DNA from: Thioalkalivibrio paradoxus
GTDB lineage: Bacteria > Pseudomonadota > Gammaproteobacteria > Ectothiorhodospirales > Ectothiorhodospiraceae
DNA: 35,278 bases
Direction: 5' to 3'
Assembly: GCA_011390565.1 (NCBI GenBank)
Contig: JAABSC010000018.1
Location: forward strand, 1 to 35,278
The translations under genes and the position numbers were made by a program. How positions within the stretch are numbered: position 1 is the first letter of the stretch; each line of letters begins with the position of its first letter. Of this stretch, positions 1-7,284 are shown piece after piece. The notes below the pieces were generated by a model. It made no database searches and was not told the DNA's origin. It was given only the letters and a program-made list of their open reading frames with translations.

Positions 1-84
1 ATAGCCACCCTATTTCAAACGTGCCCAACGCAGCGCCGGCGCTTCTGGCGCAGCGATCTGATACCGAACTTTCCGCACGGCCCA

Positions 85-1476
85 CTAGGCCGCGCCGTTG
101 GTGCTGAGCTGATGCATCGCGTCCAGCGCACACAGCGCGATCGGGTGGGCGGGCGCGGTCAGGCGCGGGTGGCTGCCGAACTGGAAGCTGACCAGTTCGT
201 GCACGCTCAGCCGCGCCTGGATGGCGATGCCGATCGCGTTCAGCACCTCGGCCGTCGTCGGGCCGCCCAGCACCTGACCGCCCAGCAGCAGACCACTGCG
301 GCTGAACACGAGCAGGCAGGTCATCATGCGCGTGCCCGGCATGGTCGGCGGATGATGATCGGGAACCACCACCCGCCCCACCACCACCGTGAGGCCCTCC
401 GCACGGGCCGCGGTGGCCGTCATCCCCGCACAGCCGAACGCGAGGTCGCCGATCTGGCTGGCATAGATGGCAATGGTCCCGGCGTTGTAGCGCTCGTTGC
501 GCAGGCCGAACAGGTTCATGCCGGCGGTACGCCCTTCCGCGGCCGCGGTCGAGGCCAGCAGGGAAGGGACGGAGCGGCGCAGCAGGAAATCCTGCTTGAA
601 CGCGCAGTCGCCCACCGCGAACACATGGGGATCCTCGCGGGTGCGTTGAAAAGCGTCCACCCAGATGCCGCCCCCGCGCGCCATGGTCAGCGCCAGTTCC
701 TCCCCGAGCCGGGTGTTGCGACGGTCGCCGATCGCCACCAGCACCGCTTCCGCCGGAATACACTCGCCGTTGGCCAGGCGCACCCCGCGCACCGGTCCGT
801 CTTCGCCGTCGCCCTCCAGCGCGGTGACGCCCGCCCCGGTATGCACGGCAATGCCGTTGGAACGCAGTTCCTGCTCGATGCGTACCGAGACTTCCTCGTC
901 GAAATTGCGCAGGAGGATGTGCGGCAGCTGCTCGATCACGCTGACCTCGATGCCTCCCTTGTGGACCTCGTCGGCGAACTCGACGCCGATGAACCCTCCG
1001 CCCACCACGGCCAGGCGCCGGACGCCCGGGATCACCTCCTCGAACAGGTGTTCCAGGTGATCGTAATCCTTGCGGATCGCGAACACGCCCGGGCGCCGGA
1101 TGCCCGGGATGGGTGGAAGGTGCGGAACGGTTCCGGTGGCCAGCACCAGCCGCTGCCAGTGCACCCGAATGCCGGATTCCGTCGTCGCGGTCTTCGCCTG
1201 AAGATCCAGCCCGGACACGCGGTCGCAGAGAATCTCGCCACCGAGCATGCGAAACGGCGCATTGCTGAGCAGGTCGTGCTCCACGCCCTTGAGCGTGCCA
1301 AAAATATAGGGGATGCCGCAGGGCACCACCGGCTCCTCCTCGGGACGAATCAACAGAATCTGGCGCCCGGGCCAGACCTGGGCCGCGGTGATCGCGGCGC
1401 TCATGCCCCCGGGGCCTCCGCCCACGATCAGGCCATCGACTTCGCGCTCTTCGGTAACGGTGGACGGCAGGGTCAT
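85..1476 (-). CDS. FAD-dependent pyridine nucleotide-disulfide oxidoreductase, CoA-disulfide reductase/NADH oxidase-like
   Basis: A 463-residue flavoprotein of the class that uses one redox-active cysteine. An FAD-binding GGGPGGMSAA motif lies near residues 19-28, a PCGIPY motif carries Cys53 at the place of the active-site cysteine of CoA-disulfide reductases and NADH oxidases, and a second dinucleotide motif (VVGGGFIGVEFA) binds NAD(P)H. The second FAD motif VFAVGDCA and a C-terminal dimerisation domain complete the fold. It probably transfers electrons from NAD(P)H to a disulfide, persulfide or oxygen; the substrate cannot be told from sequence. The start at 1476 is chosen because the N-terminal FAD motif follows directly and an AGAGGA lies just upstream. 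The frame stays open much further upstream, but only antisense to pckG. In a sulfur oxidiser a CoA-persulfide or polysulfide reductase role is possible. Confidence 0.85.
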   Translation of the reverse strand: MTLPSTVTEEREVDGLIVGGGPGGMSAAITAAQVWPGRQILLIRPEEEPVVPCGIPYIFGTLKGVEHDLLSNAPFRMLGGEILCDRVSGLDLQAKTATTESGIRVHWQRLVLATGTVPHLPPIPGIRRPGVFAIRKDYDHLEHLFEEVIPGVRRLAVVGGGFIGVEFADEVHKGGIEVSVIEQLPHILLRNFDEEVSVRIEQELRSNGIAVHTGAGVTALEGDGEDGPVRGVRLANGECIPAEAVLVAIGDRRNTRLGEELALTMARGGGIWVDAFQRTREDPHVFAVGDCAFKQDFLLRRSVPSLLASTAAAEGRTAGMNLFGLRNERYNAGTIAIYASQIGDLAFGCAGMTATAARAEGLTVVVGRVVVPDHHPPTMPGTRMMTCLLVFSRSGLLLGGQVLGGPTTAEVLNAIGIAIQARLSVHELVSFQFGSHPRLTAPAHPIALCALDAMHQLSTNGAA

Positions 1477-1740
1477 GCGGGGCGTCCTCTGGAAACGGGT
1501 GTGGAGTGTATGATGAAGGCCAAAGCAATTTCCGCACCGCGGGACACACGCCGGTAACCGATGGCGTGCATGTTGCATTCCTCGGGTTGAGACCAGACCC
1601 GAAACCCGCCCGATCCGGCCCCGATGCCGCCACGTGGTGCACAGGCTGCGCAGGCAAGGTGCAGAACGCACCGGATTGCACCGGAGCCTCGGCGGAAGCG
1701 GCCATACCCATTTCCAGAAGCGTTTAGAGAGGGAGACATC

Positions 1741-3582
1741 ATGAGCCACGCCAATGTCCGGAACCCGGAACTTCGCGCCTGGGTGGACGAGATCGCCACG
1801 CTCTGCGAGCCCGACCGCATTCACTGGTGCGACGGGTCCCAGGAAGAATACGACCGCCTCACGCAGGAACTCGTGGAGGCCGGCACTTTCCAGCGACTGG
1901 ACCCCGAGAAGTGGCCAGGCTGCTTCGCCGCCCGCAGCGACCCCAGCGACGTCGCCCGCGTCGAGGACCGCACCTACGTCTGCAGCGTGAACAAGAAGGA
2001 CGCCGGCCCCACCAACAACTGGGTCGCGCCCCGCGAGATGAAGCAGACGCTCAAGGGCCTGTTCGCGGGTTGCATGCGCGGCCGCACCATGTACGTGATC
2101 CCGTTCAGCATGGGTCCGCTGGGTTCGCCGATCGCGCAGATCGGCGTCGAGCTGACCGACTCTCCCTACGTGGTCGTGAACATGCGCATCATGACGCGCA
2201 TGGGTTCGGCGGTGCTGGACGTCCTCGACGACGGCCCGTTCGTGCGTTGCCTGCACAGTGTCGGGGCGCCACTGGAACAGGGCCAGAAGGACGTGCCCTG
2301 GCCCTGCAACCCCGAGACCAAGTACATCGTCCACTACCCCGAGGAGAAGAGCATCGTCTCCTACGGCAGCGGCTACGGCGGCAACGCCCTGCTCGGCAAG
2401 AAGTGCTTCGCGCTGCGCATCGCCTCGACGATGGCGCGCAACGAGGGCTGGCTGGCCGAGCACATGCTGATCCTCGGCGCGGAGGCGCCGGATGGGACGC
2501 GCACCTACATCGCCGCCGCCTTCCCCAGCGCCTGCGGCAAGACCAACCTGGCGATGCTGGTGCCGCCCGAGCCGTTCCGCGAGGACGGCTGGAAGATCAC
2601 CACGGTGGGCGACGACATCGCCTGGATCAAGCCGGGCCCGGACGGGCGCCTGCGCGCGATCAACCCGGAAGCCGGGTTCTTCGGCGTCGCGCCGGGAACC
2701 AACGAAGAGACCAACGCCAGCGCGATGGCGACGATCCGCAGCAACAGCATCTTCACCAACGTCGCAGTCACCGAGGACGGCGACATCTGGTGGGAAGGCC
2801 TCACCAAGACACCACCGGAAGGTCTGACCGACTGGCGTGGCCAGCCGTGGAATCCGGCTAGCGGCAAGCCCGCCGCGCATCCGAACGCCCGCTTCACCGC
2901 GCCGGCCTCGCAGTGCCCGACCATCGACCCCGCCTGGGAAGACCCGGCCGGGGTGCCGATCCACGCCTTCATCTTCGGCGGCCGGCGCAGCACCACGGTG
3001 CCGCTGGTGGTGCAGGCCTTCAACTGGAACTTCGGCGTGTACATGGCCGCGACCATGGGCTCGGAGACCACCGCCGCCGCCTTCGGCGAACAGGGCAAGG
3101 TCCGCCGCGACCCGTTCGCGATGCTGCCCTTCTGCGGCTACCACATGGCCGATTACTTCAACCACTGGCTGCAGATCGGCCGTGAACTCGCCTACCCGCC
3201 GAAAGTCTTCGGCGTGAACTGGTTCCGGCGCGGCCCGGACGGACAGTTCCTGTGGCCGGGATTCAGCGAGAACATGCGGGTGCTGAAGTGGGTGATCGAC
3301 CGGGTGCACGGCAACCGCCCGGCCGTGGAAAGCTCGCTCGGGCGCATGCCCAAATACGAGGATCTCGACTGGCGTGGCCTGGAAGACTTCACCCGCGAGC
3401 AGTTCAACGAACTGATGTCCATCGACCGCGAGGCCTGGAAGAAGGAGGTGCACTCCCAGGACGAACTGTTCTCGGAACTCTACGACAAGCTGCCGAAGGA
3501 GTTCATCTTCATGCGCGAACTGCTGCTCTCCAGCCTCTGGCGCTCGCCCAAGCACTGGGGCCTTGCTCCCGAACGGACCTGA
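1741..3582 (+). CDS. pckG: Phosphoenolpyruvate carboxykinase (GTP)
   Basis: 613 residues, the normal length for the GTP-dependent enzyme, which interconverts oxaloacetate and PEP in the cytosol. The phosphate-binding loop FPSACGKTN with the active-site cysteine is at residues 261-269, the metal-binding VGDDIAW segment lies near 290, and [12 protein letters not shown] and [14 protein letters not shown], typical of GTP-type enzymes, follow. The C-terminal [16 protein letters not shown] block is also characteristic. The start is set by a GAGAGGGAG Shine-Dalgarno sequence ending a few bases before the ATG. The gene is alone on its strand, divergent from the flavoprotein, with no partner downstream before the repeats. 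Many gammaproteobacteria carry the unrelated ATP-type PckA instead. Its role could be gluconeogenic or anaplerotic. Confidence 0.97.
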   Translation: MSHANVRNPELRAWVDEIATLCEPDRIHWCDGSQEEYDRLTQELVEAGTFQRLDPEKWPGCFAARSDPSDVARVEDRTYVCSVNKKDAGPTNNWVAPREMKQTLKGLFAGCMRGRTMYVIPFSMGPLGSPIAQIGVELTDSPYVVVNMRIMTRMGSAVLDVLDDGPFVRCLHSVGAPLEQGQKDVPWPCNPETKYIVHYPEEKSIVSYGSGYGGNALLGKKCFALRIASTMARNEGWLAEHMLILGAEAPDGTRTYIAAAFPSACGKTNLAMLVPPEPFREDGWKITTVGDDIAWIKPGPDGRLRAINPEAGFFGVAPGTNEETNASAMATIRSNSIFTNVAVTEDGDIWWEGLTKTPPEGLTDWRGQPWNPASGKPAAHPNARFTAPASQCPTIDPAWEDPAGVPIHAFIFGGRRSTTVPLVVQAFNWNFGVYMAATMGSETTAAAFGEQGKVRRDPFAMLPFCGYHMADYFNHWLQIGRELAYPPKVFGVNWFRRGPDGQFLWPGFSENMRVLKWVIDRVHGNRPAVESSLGRMPKYEDLDWRGLEDFTREQFNELMSIDREAWKKEVHSQDELFSELYDKLPKEFIFMRELLLSSLWRSPKHWGLAPERT

Positions 3583-3605
3583 CCAAACCCCCAAGCCATC
3601 ACCAC

Positions 3606-3700
3606 AACCCGAAGCCGTCACCTTAACCCGAAGCCGTCATCCCAACCCGAAGCCGTCATCCCAACCCGCAGCCGTCATCCCAACCCGAAGCCGTCACCCC
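3606..3700. repeat. Tandem repeat, five 19-bp units
   Basis: Five contiguous units of the form AACCCGAAGCCGTCATCCC begin at 3606, 3625, 3644, 3663 and 3682, differing at one to three positions. A decayed unit precedes them just after the pckG stop. The last unit runs directly into the first copy of the dispersed GTCACCCC repeat, whose first bases resemble the unit's end. There are no spacers, so this is not a CRISPR array. Confidence 0.9.
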
Positions 3701-4135
3701 GGACTCGATCCGGGGTCCATACAGCGCCGGGCGAAGCCATGAACGCTGCTGGCCAACCTAACGCCAATGGATCCCGGCTCTCCGCTTCGCTCCGGCCGGG
3801 ATGACGGGGCTATGAAGCCCCGGCCTGGATGACCGGGATGTGGTGTCACCCCGGACTTGATCCGGGGTCCACGCGGCGCCGGGCGAAGCCATGAAAACTG
3901 GGGCCACCCCAAAGCCCCTGGATGACTCGCTACGCTCGCCCTTCGGGCCAGCCTGCGGCTGTTCAATGCGCTGCGCGCGTTAGTCCGGCTCTCCGCTGCG
4001 CTCCGGCCGGGATGACGGGACTAGGAAGCCCCGGCCTGGATGACCGGGATGTGGTGTCACCCCGGACTTGATCCGGACGTCACCCCGGACTTGATCCGGA
4101 CGTCACCCCGGACTTGATCCGGGGTCCATACAGCG
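3693..4135. repeat. Mosaic of dispersed repeats (GTCACCCCGGACTTGATCC family)
   Basis: Copies of GTCACCCCGGACTTGATCC start at 3693, 3845, 4056, 4079 and 4102, the last three in a perfect 23-bp tandem. Between them are GC-rich modules containing GGCTCTCCGC...GGCCGGGATGACG (3771-3807 and 3984-4017). A 52-bp segment at 3814-3865 is repeated exactly at 4025-4076. The segments can pair with each other as hairpins (GGATCAAGTCCGGGG-type arms). With the tandem repeat they fill the gap between pckG and rpmB, and I see no gene here. Similar palindromic repeats are scattered in many GC-rich proteobacterial genomes. Confidence 0.9.
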
Positions 4136-4164
4136 CTGGGGCGCTGCACGGCGACGGGTCGTGC

Positions 4165-4193
4165 TTGCGTGGCAAGGTCCGTTCTGCTAACGT
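4165..4193 (+). promoter_or_regulatory. Putative sigma-70 promoter of rpmB-rpmG
   Basis: TTGCGT at 4165-4170 is separated by 17 bases from TAACGT at 4188-4193, which is preceded by TGC and so forms an extended -10. Transcription would begin near 4200, about 40 bases before rpmB. It lies just beyond the repeat block. Assigned by eye. Confidence 0.5.
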
Positions 4194-4239
4194 TCACCGC
4201 CTTTCGTCAAGGCCCCAACCTTTTCCTGGAGTTTCAACC

Positions 4240-4476
4240 ATGGCCCGAGTCTGCCAGGTGACGGGCAAGCGCCCGATTACGGGGAACAACGTTTCCCACG
4301 CCCACAACAAAACCCGCCGGCGCTTCCTGCCGAATCTGCACAGCCACCGCTTCTGGGTGGAGAGCGAAAACCGCTTCGTGCGTCTGCGTCTGAGCACCAA
4401 GGGGATGCGCGTGATCGACAAGCGCGGAATCGATGCCGTGCTGGCCGAGATGCGCGCCCGCGGCGAAAAGGTCTGA
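4240..4476 (+). CDS. rpmB: 50S ribosomal protein L28
   Basis: 78 residues, the same length as the Escherichia coli protein and very similar along its whole length ([12 protein letters not shown] start, [10 protein letters not shown] centre, [11 protein letters not shown] and the end ARGEKV). It is a structural protein of the large ribosomal subunit. The ATG at 4240 follows CCTGGAG by a short gap and gives the canonical N-terminus. rpmG follows 13 bases after its stop, the usual rpmBG pair. Confidence 0.98.
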   Translation: MARVCQVTGKRPITGNNVSHAHNKTRRRFLPNLHSHRFWVESENRFVRLRLSTKGMRVIDKRGIDAVLAEMRARGEKV

Positions 4477-4489
4477 GGAGAACGACGAC

Positions 4490-4657
4490 ATGGCCAAAGG
4501 CGCACGCGACAAGATCCGGCTGAATTCCAGCGCCGGTACCGGACACTTCTACACCACGACCAAGAACAAGCGGAACATGCCCGAGAAGATGGAGATCAAG
4601 AAATTCGATCCCGTCGTCCGCAAGCACGTGATGTACAAGGAAGGCAAGATCAAGTAA
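4490..4657 (+). CDS. rpmG: 50S ribosomal protein L33
   Basis: 55 residues matching bacterial L33 ([27 protein letters not shown] start, [15 protein letters not shown] near the end). It lacks the two CxxC pairs of the zinc-binding form, so it is the zinc-independent type. The start follows GAGGAG across a short spacer. It is cotranscribed with rpmB and followed by a strong terminator. Confidence 0.98.
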   Translation: MAKGARDKIRLNSSAGTGHFYTTTKNKRNMPEKMEIKKFDPVVRKHVMYKEGKIK

Positions 4658-4686
4658 CACCGCCGCGAACCGCGACGGCAGTGTTC

Positions 4687-4713
4687 AAAGGCCCGGCGAA
4701 GTCCGGGCCTTTT
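4687..4713 (+). terminator. Rho-independent terminator of rpmB-rpmG
   Basis: A perfect 10-bp stem, AAAGGCCCGG (4687-4696) with CCGGGCCTTT (4703-4712), a six-base loop and a short T run, 29 bases after the rpmG stop. Confidence 0.85.
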
Positions 4714-4735
4714 GACGTTGAGATCGTGCGCGGAT

Positions 4736-4870
4736 CTCCCCTCGCCCGCTTGCGGGAGAGGGGCCGGGGGTGAGGGCCAGAGTTGCACCCCCCTCCCCAA
4801 CCCTCCCCCGCAAGCGGGGGAGGGGGTTTCATCGTCATCCATCCCCCGCTTGCGGGGGAGGGAGTTTCGT
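4736..4870. repeat. GC-rich palindromic repeat cluster (CCCCTC-GCGGG family)
   Basis: Three palindromes in a row: CTCCCCTCGCCCGC with its complement from 4736, a perfect 24-bp palindrome at 4801-4824 (arm CCCTCCCCCGC), and a third from about 4842. The same arrangement recurs at 29570-29667 and, in part, at 34973-35043. It occupies most of the gap between the rpmG terminator and the next gene. No coding signal is seen. Confidence 0.85.
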
Positions 4871-4909
4871 CGTCACGGGTGGCCGAGTGCCATGGCGGTT
4901 GGTTTGTGC

Positions 4910-5110
4910 TCAGTCGCCGCGCTCGGCCGCGACCGTCTCGGCCCACTGCTGCATCGTCCTGCCCCAGCGGTGCGCACTCGCCGGATCCAGCTCCACCTTG
5001 GTGTAACGCCCGCCGTCGCGGATGATCACGCGCAGCAGCGGCACGCCGGAATCGTGGATGATCTGGCGCAGCTCGATGACTTCGCCAAACGGCGCTTCGA
5101 TGGAATCCAT
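4910..5110 (-). CDS. Small conserved-looking hypothetical protein (66 aa)
   Basis: A 66-residue soluble protein starting MDSIEAPFGEVIELRQII and ending in an acidic WAETVAAERGD. Its body (VPLLRVIIRDGGRYTKVELDPASAHRWG) reads like a small beta-rich domain followed by a helix. It loosely recalls a family of roughly 65-residue uncharacterised proteobacterial proteins (possibly DUF6967), but that is from memory and weak. The ATG at 5110 is preferred over a TTG at 5167 because GGGGAAGAGG precedes it at good spacing. It is divergent from the chorismatase gene, with 113 bases between the two starts, so they may share control. Function unknown. Confidence 0.65.
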   Translation of the reverse strand: MDSIEAPFGEVIELRQIIHDSGVPLLRVIIRDGGRYTKVELDPASAHRWGRTMQQWAETVAAERGD

Positions 5111-5223
5111 GGCGACCTCTTCCCCCTGTCGATCGGCTTCGCGATCATGCTTGCCCATGCCTGCCAACCTGAATCGGAGCTGCGCATGCTGATACCATGG
5201 ATGCTTCGGATTCAGGACACTTG

Positions 5224-6186
5224 ATGATCCTCGATTTTACCAGCGCACTGCTTTCTCCCGACGATGCCCGGGCCCCCGCAGGGGAAACGCACGCCTGCCT
5301 GCGCGTGCTCGCCGACCATCCGCCAGGCATCCACCTCGAGAAGGACTGCCTGACGATCGCGCCGGGTCTGCAAACCGTCGCGGCCGATGGGCTGACCGAA
5401 CACTGGGCGATCCGGGGCGAAGGTAAGCCGTCGCGGGAAGGCGCGGTGCACCTGCTGGAGCACGAGCACCTGCTGTTCGCGGCCTGGCACCGCACCGACG
5501 ACCCGCTGGAGGCGAACACCCGCGACGCCTACCGGGATCTGTTCCGCGCGATTAGGTCCCGCGGCTTCGACTACCCGATCCGGATCTGGAACTACTTCAG
5601 CCGCATCCACGGCGACGAGTGCGGCCTGGAGCGCTACCAGTCCTTCTGCATCGGCCGCGCGAAGGCATTGGACGAACTCGACGTACCCGAGGAAAGCATG
5701 CCGGCCGCCACCGCCATCGGCACCGGTGCACCCGGGCTGTTCGTCTACCTGATCGCCGCGCGCGAACCGGGCCGGGCGGTCGAAAATCCGCGACAGGTCA
5801 GCGCCTACCGCTATCCGCAGCAGTACAGCCCGGAAAGCCCCGCCTTCGCCCGCGCAACGCGCATCGAGGGCACCCGGGGTCCGCTGCTCCTGCTCTCCGG
5901 CACCGCCAGCATCACCGGCCACGAAAGCCGGCATGCCGGCGACTGTGCGGCCCAGGCCCGGGAGGTCCTCGCGAATCTCGACGCACTGGCGGCCGTGGCC
6001 GGCGACGACGTGCCGCCCCCGGCGTGGCTGCGCGTCTACCTGCGCCGACCCGAGGATCAGCCGGCCGTCGCTGCGGTGCTGGCCGTGCACTATCCCGAGC
6101 CGCCCCGGCTGCAATGGATCCAGGGCGACGTCTGCCGGCGCGAGCTGCTGGTGGAGATCGAAGGCGTGCATGCCCGAACTTCCTGA
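5224..6186 (+). CDS. Chorismatase, XanB2/FkbO/Hyg5 family
   Basis: A 320-residue protein recognised by family motifs: YPIRIWNYFSRIHGDECGLERYQSFCIGRAKAL, NPRQVSAYRYPQQYSPESPAFARAT and LLLLSGTASITGHESRHAGD (quoted in parts: IRIWNYF, GLERYQSFCIGR, NPRQVSAYRYP, SGTASITGHESRH). Known members hydrolyse or rearrange chorismate to dihydroxycyclohexadiene carboxylate or to 3- and/or 4-hydroxybenzoate; Xanthomonas XanB2 thereby feeds ubiquinone and xanthomonadin. Which product is made here cannot be read from sequence. The ATG at 5224 is chosen for its AGGA six bases upstream; an in-frame ATG at 5197 would add nine residues but has a poorly placed ribosome site. The 3' end overlaps mutM by 17 bases, so the two are probably cotranscribed. 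Confidence 0.85.
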   Translation: MILDFTSALLSPDDARAPAGETHACLRVLADHPPGIHLEKDCLTIAPGLQTVAADGLTEHWAIRGEGKPSREGAVHLLEHEHLLFAAWHRTDDPLEANTRDAYRDLFRAIRSRGFDYPIRIWNYFSRIHGDECGLERYQSFCIGRAKALDELDVPEESMPAATAIGTGAPGLFVYLIAAREPGRAVENPRQVSAYRYPQQYSPESPAFARATRIEGTRGPLLLLSGTASITGHESRHAGDCAAQAREVLANLDALAAVAGDDVPPPAWLRVYLRRPEDQPAVAAVLAVHYPEPPRLQWIQGDVCRRELLVEIEGVHARTS

Positions 6187-6985
6187 GGTCGAGACCACCC
6201 GGCGCGGTCTCGAACCCCATCTGCGCGGGCGACGGATCCGGGAACTGGAACTGCGCGATCCGCGCCTGCGCTGGCCCGTGCCGCCCGACCTTCCGGCGCT
6301 GCTCGCCGACCGGCCGATCCGAAGCCTGACCCGGCGCGCGAAGTACCTGCTGCTTGAAACCGACGGCCCGCGCCTGCTGCTGCACCTGGGCATGTCCGGC
6401 AGCCTGCGCCGCTGCGCCCCGGGGACGCCGCTGCGCCCGCACGATCACCTGGTTTTCCGCCTCGACGACGGGTTCGAGATCCGGCTGCACGACCCGCGCC
6501 GCTTCGGCTGCTGCCTGCCGCTGCCCGAACCTCCCGGGGTGCACCCCCTGCTGGCGGCACTCGGTCCCGAACCGCTGGAAGCGGGTTTCGACGGCGACCT
6601 CCTGTTCCGGCTGAGCCGGAGCCGCCGTGCTGCAGTGAAGGCGTTCATCATGGACCAGCAGGTGGTGGTCGGTGTCGGCAACATCTACGCGACCGAGGCG
6701 CTGTTTCTCTCGGGCATCCGACCCGGGCGTGCCGCGGGGCGGGTCACCCGGGCCGAATACCGCGCGCTCGCCGCGCACATCCGCGAGGTGCTGACCGAGG
6801 CGATCACCCAGGGCGGCACGACACTGCGCGACTTCGTGCGCGAGGACGGCACCCACGGCTACTTCCGCCAGCAGCTGCGCGTCTACGGCCGCGAGGGCCA
6901 GCCCTGCCTCGCCTGCGCCACCCTCGTCCGGAACCGCCGCATCGGCAACCGCGCCAGCACCTACTGCCCCCGCTGCCAGCGCTGA
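6170..6985 (+). CDS. mutM: Bifunctional DNA-formamidopyrimidine glycosylase/DNA-(apurinic or apyrimidinic site) lyase
   Basis: 271 residues, close to the 269 of E. coli Fpg. It excises oxidised purines such as 8-oxoguanine and cuts the abasic site. The catalytic N-terminus MPELPEVETTRRGL is intact: after removal of Met, Pro1 is the nucleophile and Glu2 the acid. The conserved lysine is at 58 in RRAKYLLL. The helix-two-turn-helix contains VVVGVGNIYATEAL, and the C-terminal zinc finger has CLAC and CPRC pairs around NRRIGNRAST. The start lies within the end of the chorismatase gene. In enterobacteria mutM directly follows rpmBG, so here two genes and repeats separate them. Confidence 0.97.
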   Translation: MPELPEVETTRRGLEPHLRGRRIRELELRDPRLRWPVPPDLPALLADRPIRSLTRRAKYLLLETDGPRLLLHLGMSGSLRRCAPGTPLRPHDHLVFRLDDGFEIRLHDPRRFGCCLPLPEPPGVHPLLAALGPEPLEAGFDGDLLFRLSRSRRAAVKAFIMDQQVVVGVGNIYATEALFLSGIRPGRAAGRVTRAEYRALAAHIREVLTEAITQGGTTLRDFVREDGTHGYFRQQLRVYGREGQPCLACATLVRNRRIGNRASTYCPRCQR

Positions 6986-7021
6986 GACCGGCATCGTCCC
7001 ACCGAACACGCCCCACTACGC

Positions 7022-7182
7022 GTCACCCAAGAGTTGATCCGGCCGTCACCCCGGACTTGATCCGGCCGTCACCCCGGACTTGATCCGGGGTCCATGCGGC
7101 GCACGGGCAAACCTTGGGTGCTGACGACTACCCGAACGCTGCGAGATCCCGGCTCTCCGCTTCGCTCCGGCCGGGATGACGG
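7022..7182. repeat. Second copy of the GTCACCCC dispersed repeat mosaic
   Basis: GTCACCC-type units start at 7022, 7045 and 7068, again in a 23-bp tandem ending in GGGGTCCATGCGGCGC, followed at 7146-7181 by the ATCCCGGCTCTCCGC...GGGATGACGG module. This matches the organisation at 4056-4135 and 3771-3807. It fills most of the 299-base gap between mutM and the convergent protoporphyrinogen oxidase gene; the remainder shows further degenerate copies and no gene. Confidence 0.88.
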
Positions 7183-7284
7183 TGTCAGAAAACTCCGGCA
7201 GGGATTACCGGGTGGGAAAACTCCGGCCGGGAGGGCGGAGTGGGGAGTACTCTCGCCGGGGTGACCGGTTGGGGCGACCCGCGC

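Noticed and set aside
112..1557. 481-residue open frame on the plus strand
   Set aside because: Antisense shadow of the flavoprotein gene, rich in His/Arg/Gln, a typical product of GC-rich codon bias.
1477..3621. Upstream extension of the flavoprotein frame antisense to pckG (would give 1178 residues)
   Set aside because: The extension is antisense to a certain gene, low in complexity and has no family motifs; the FAD motif and ribosome site fix the start at 1476.
3694..3966. 90-residue open frame on the minus strand in the repeat block
   Set aside because: It is a translation of the dispersed repeats and has no ribosome site.
3606..4101. Possible CRISPR array
   Set aside because: The units are contiguous or divided by other repeats, with no unique spacers of constant length and no cas genes.
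4712..5224. 170-residue plus-strand frame
   Set aside because: Covers palindromic repeats and lies antisense to the small gene at 4910-5110; no recognisable protein features.
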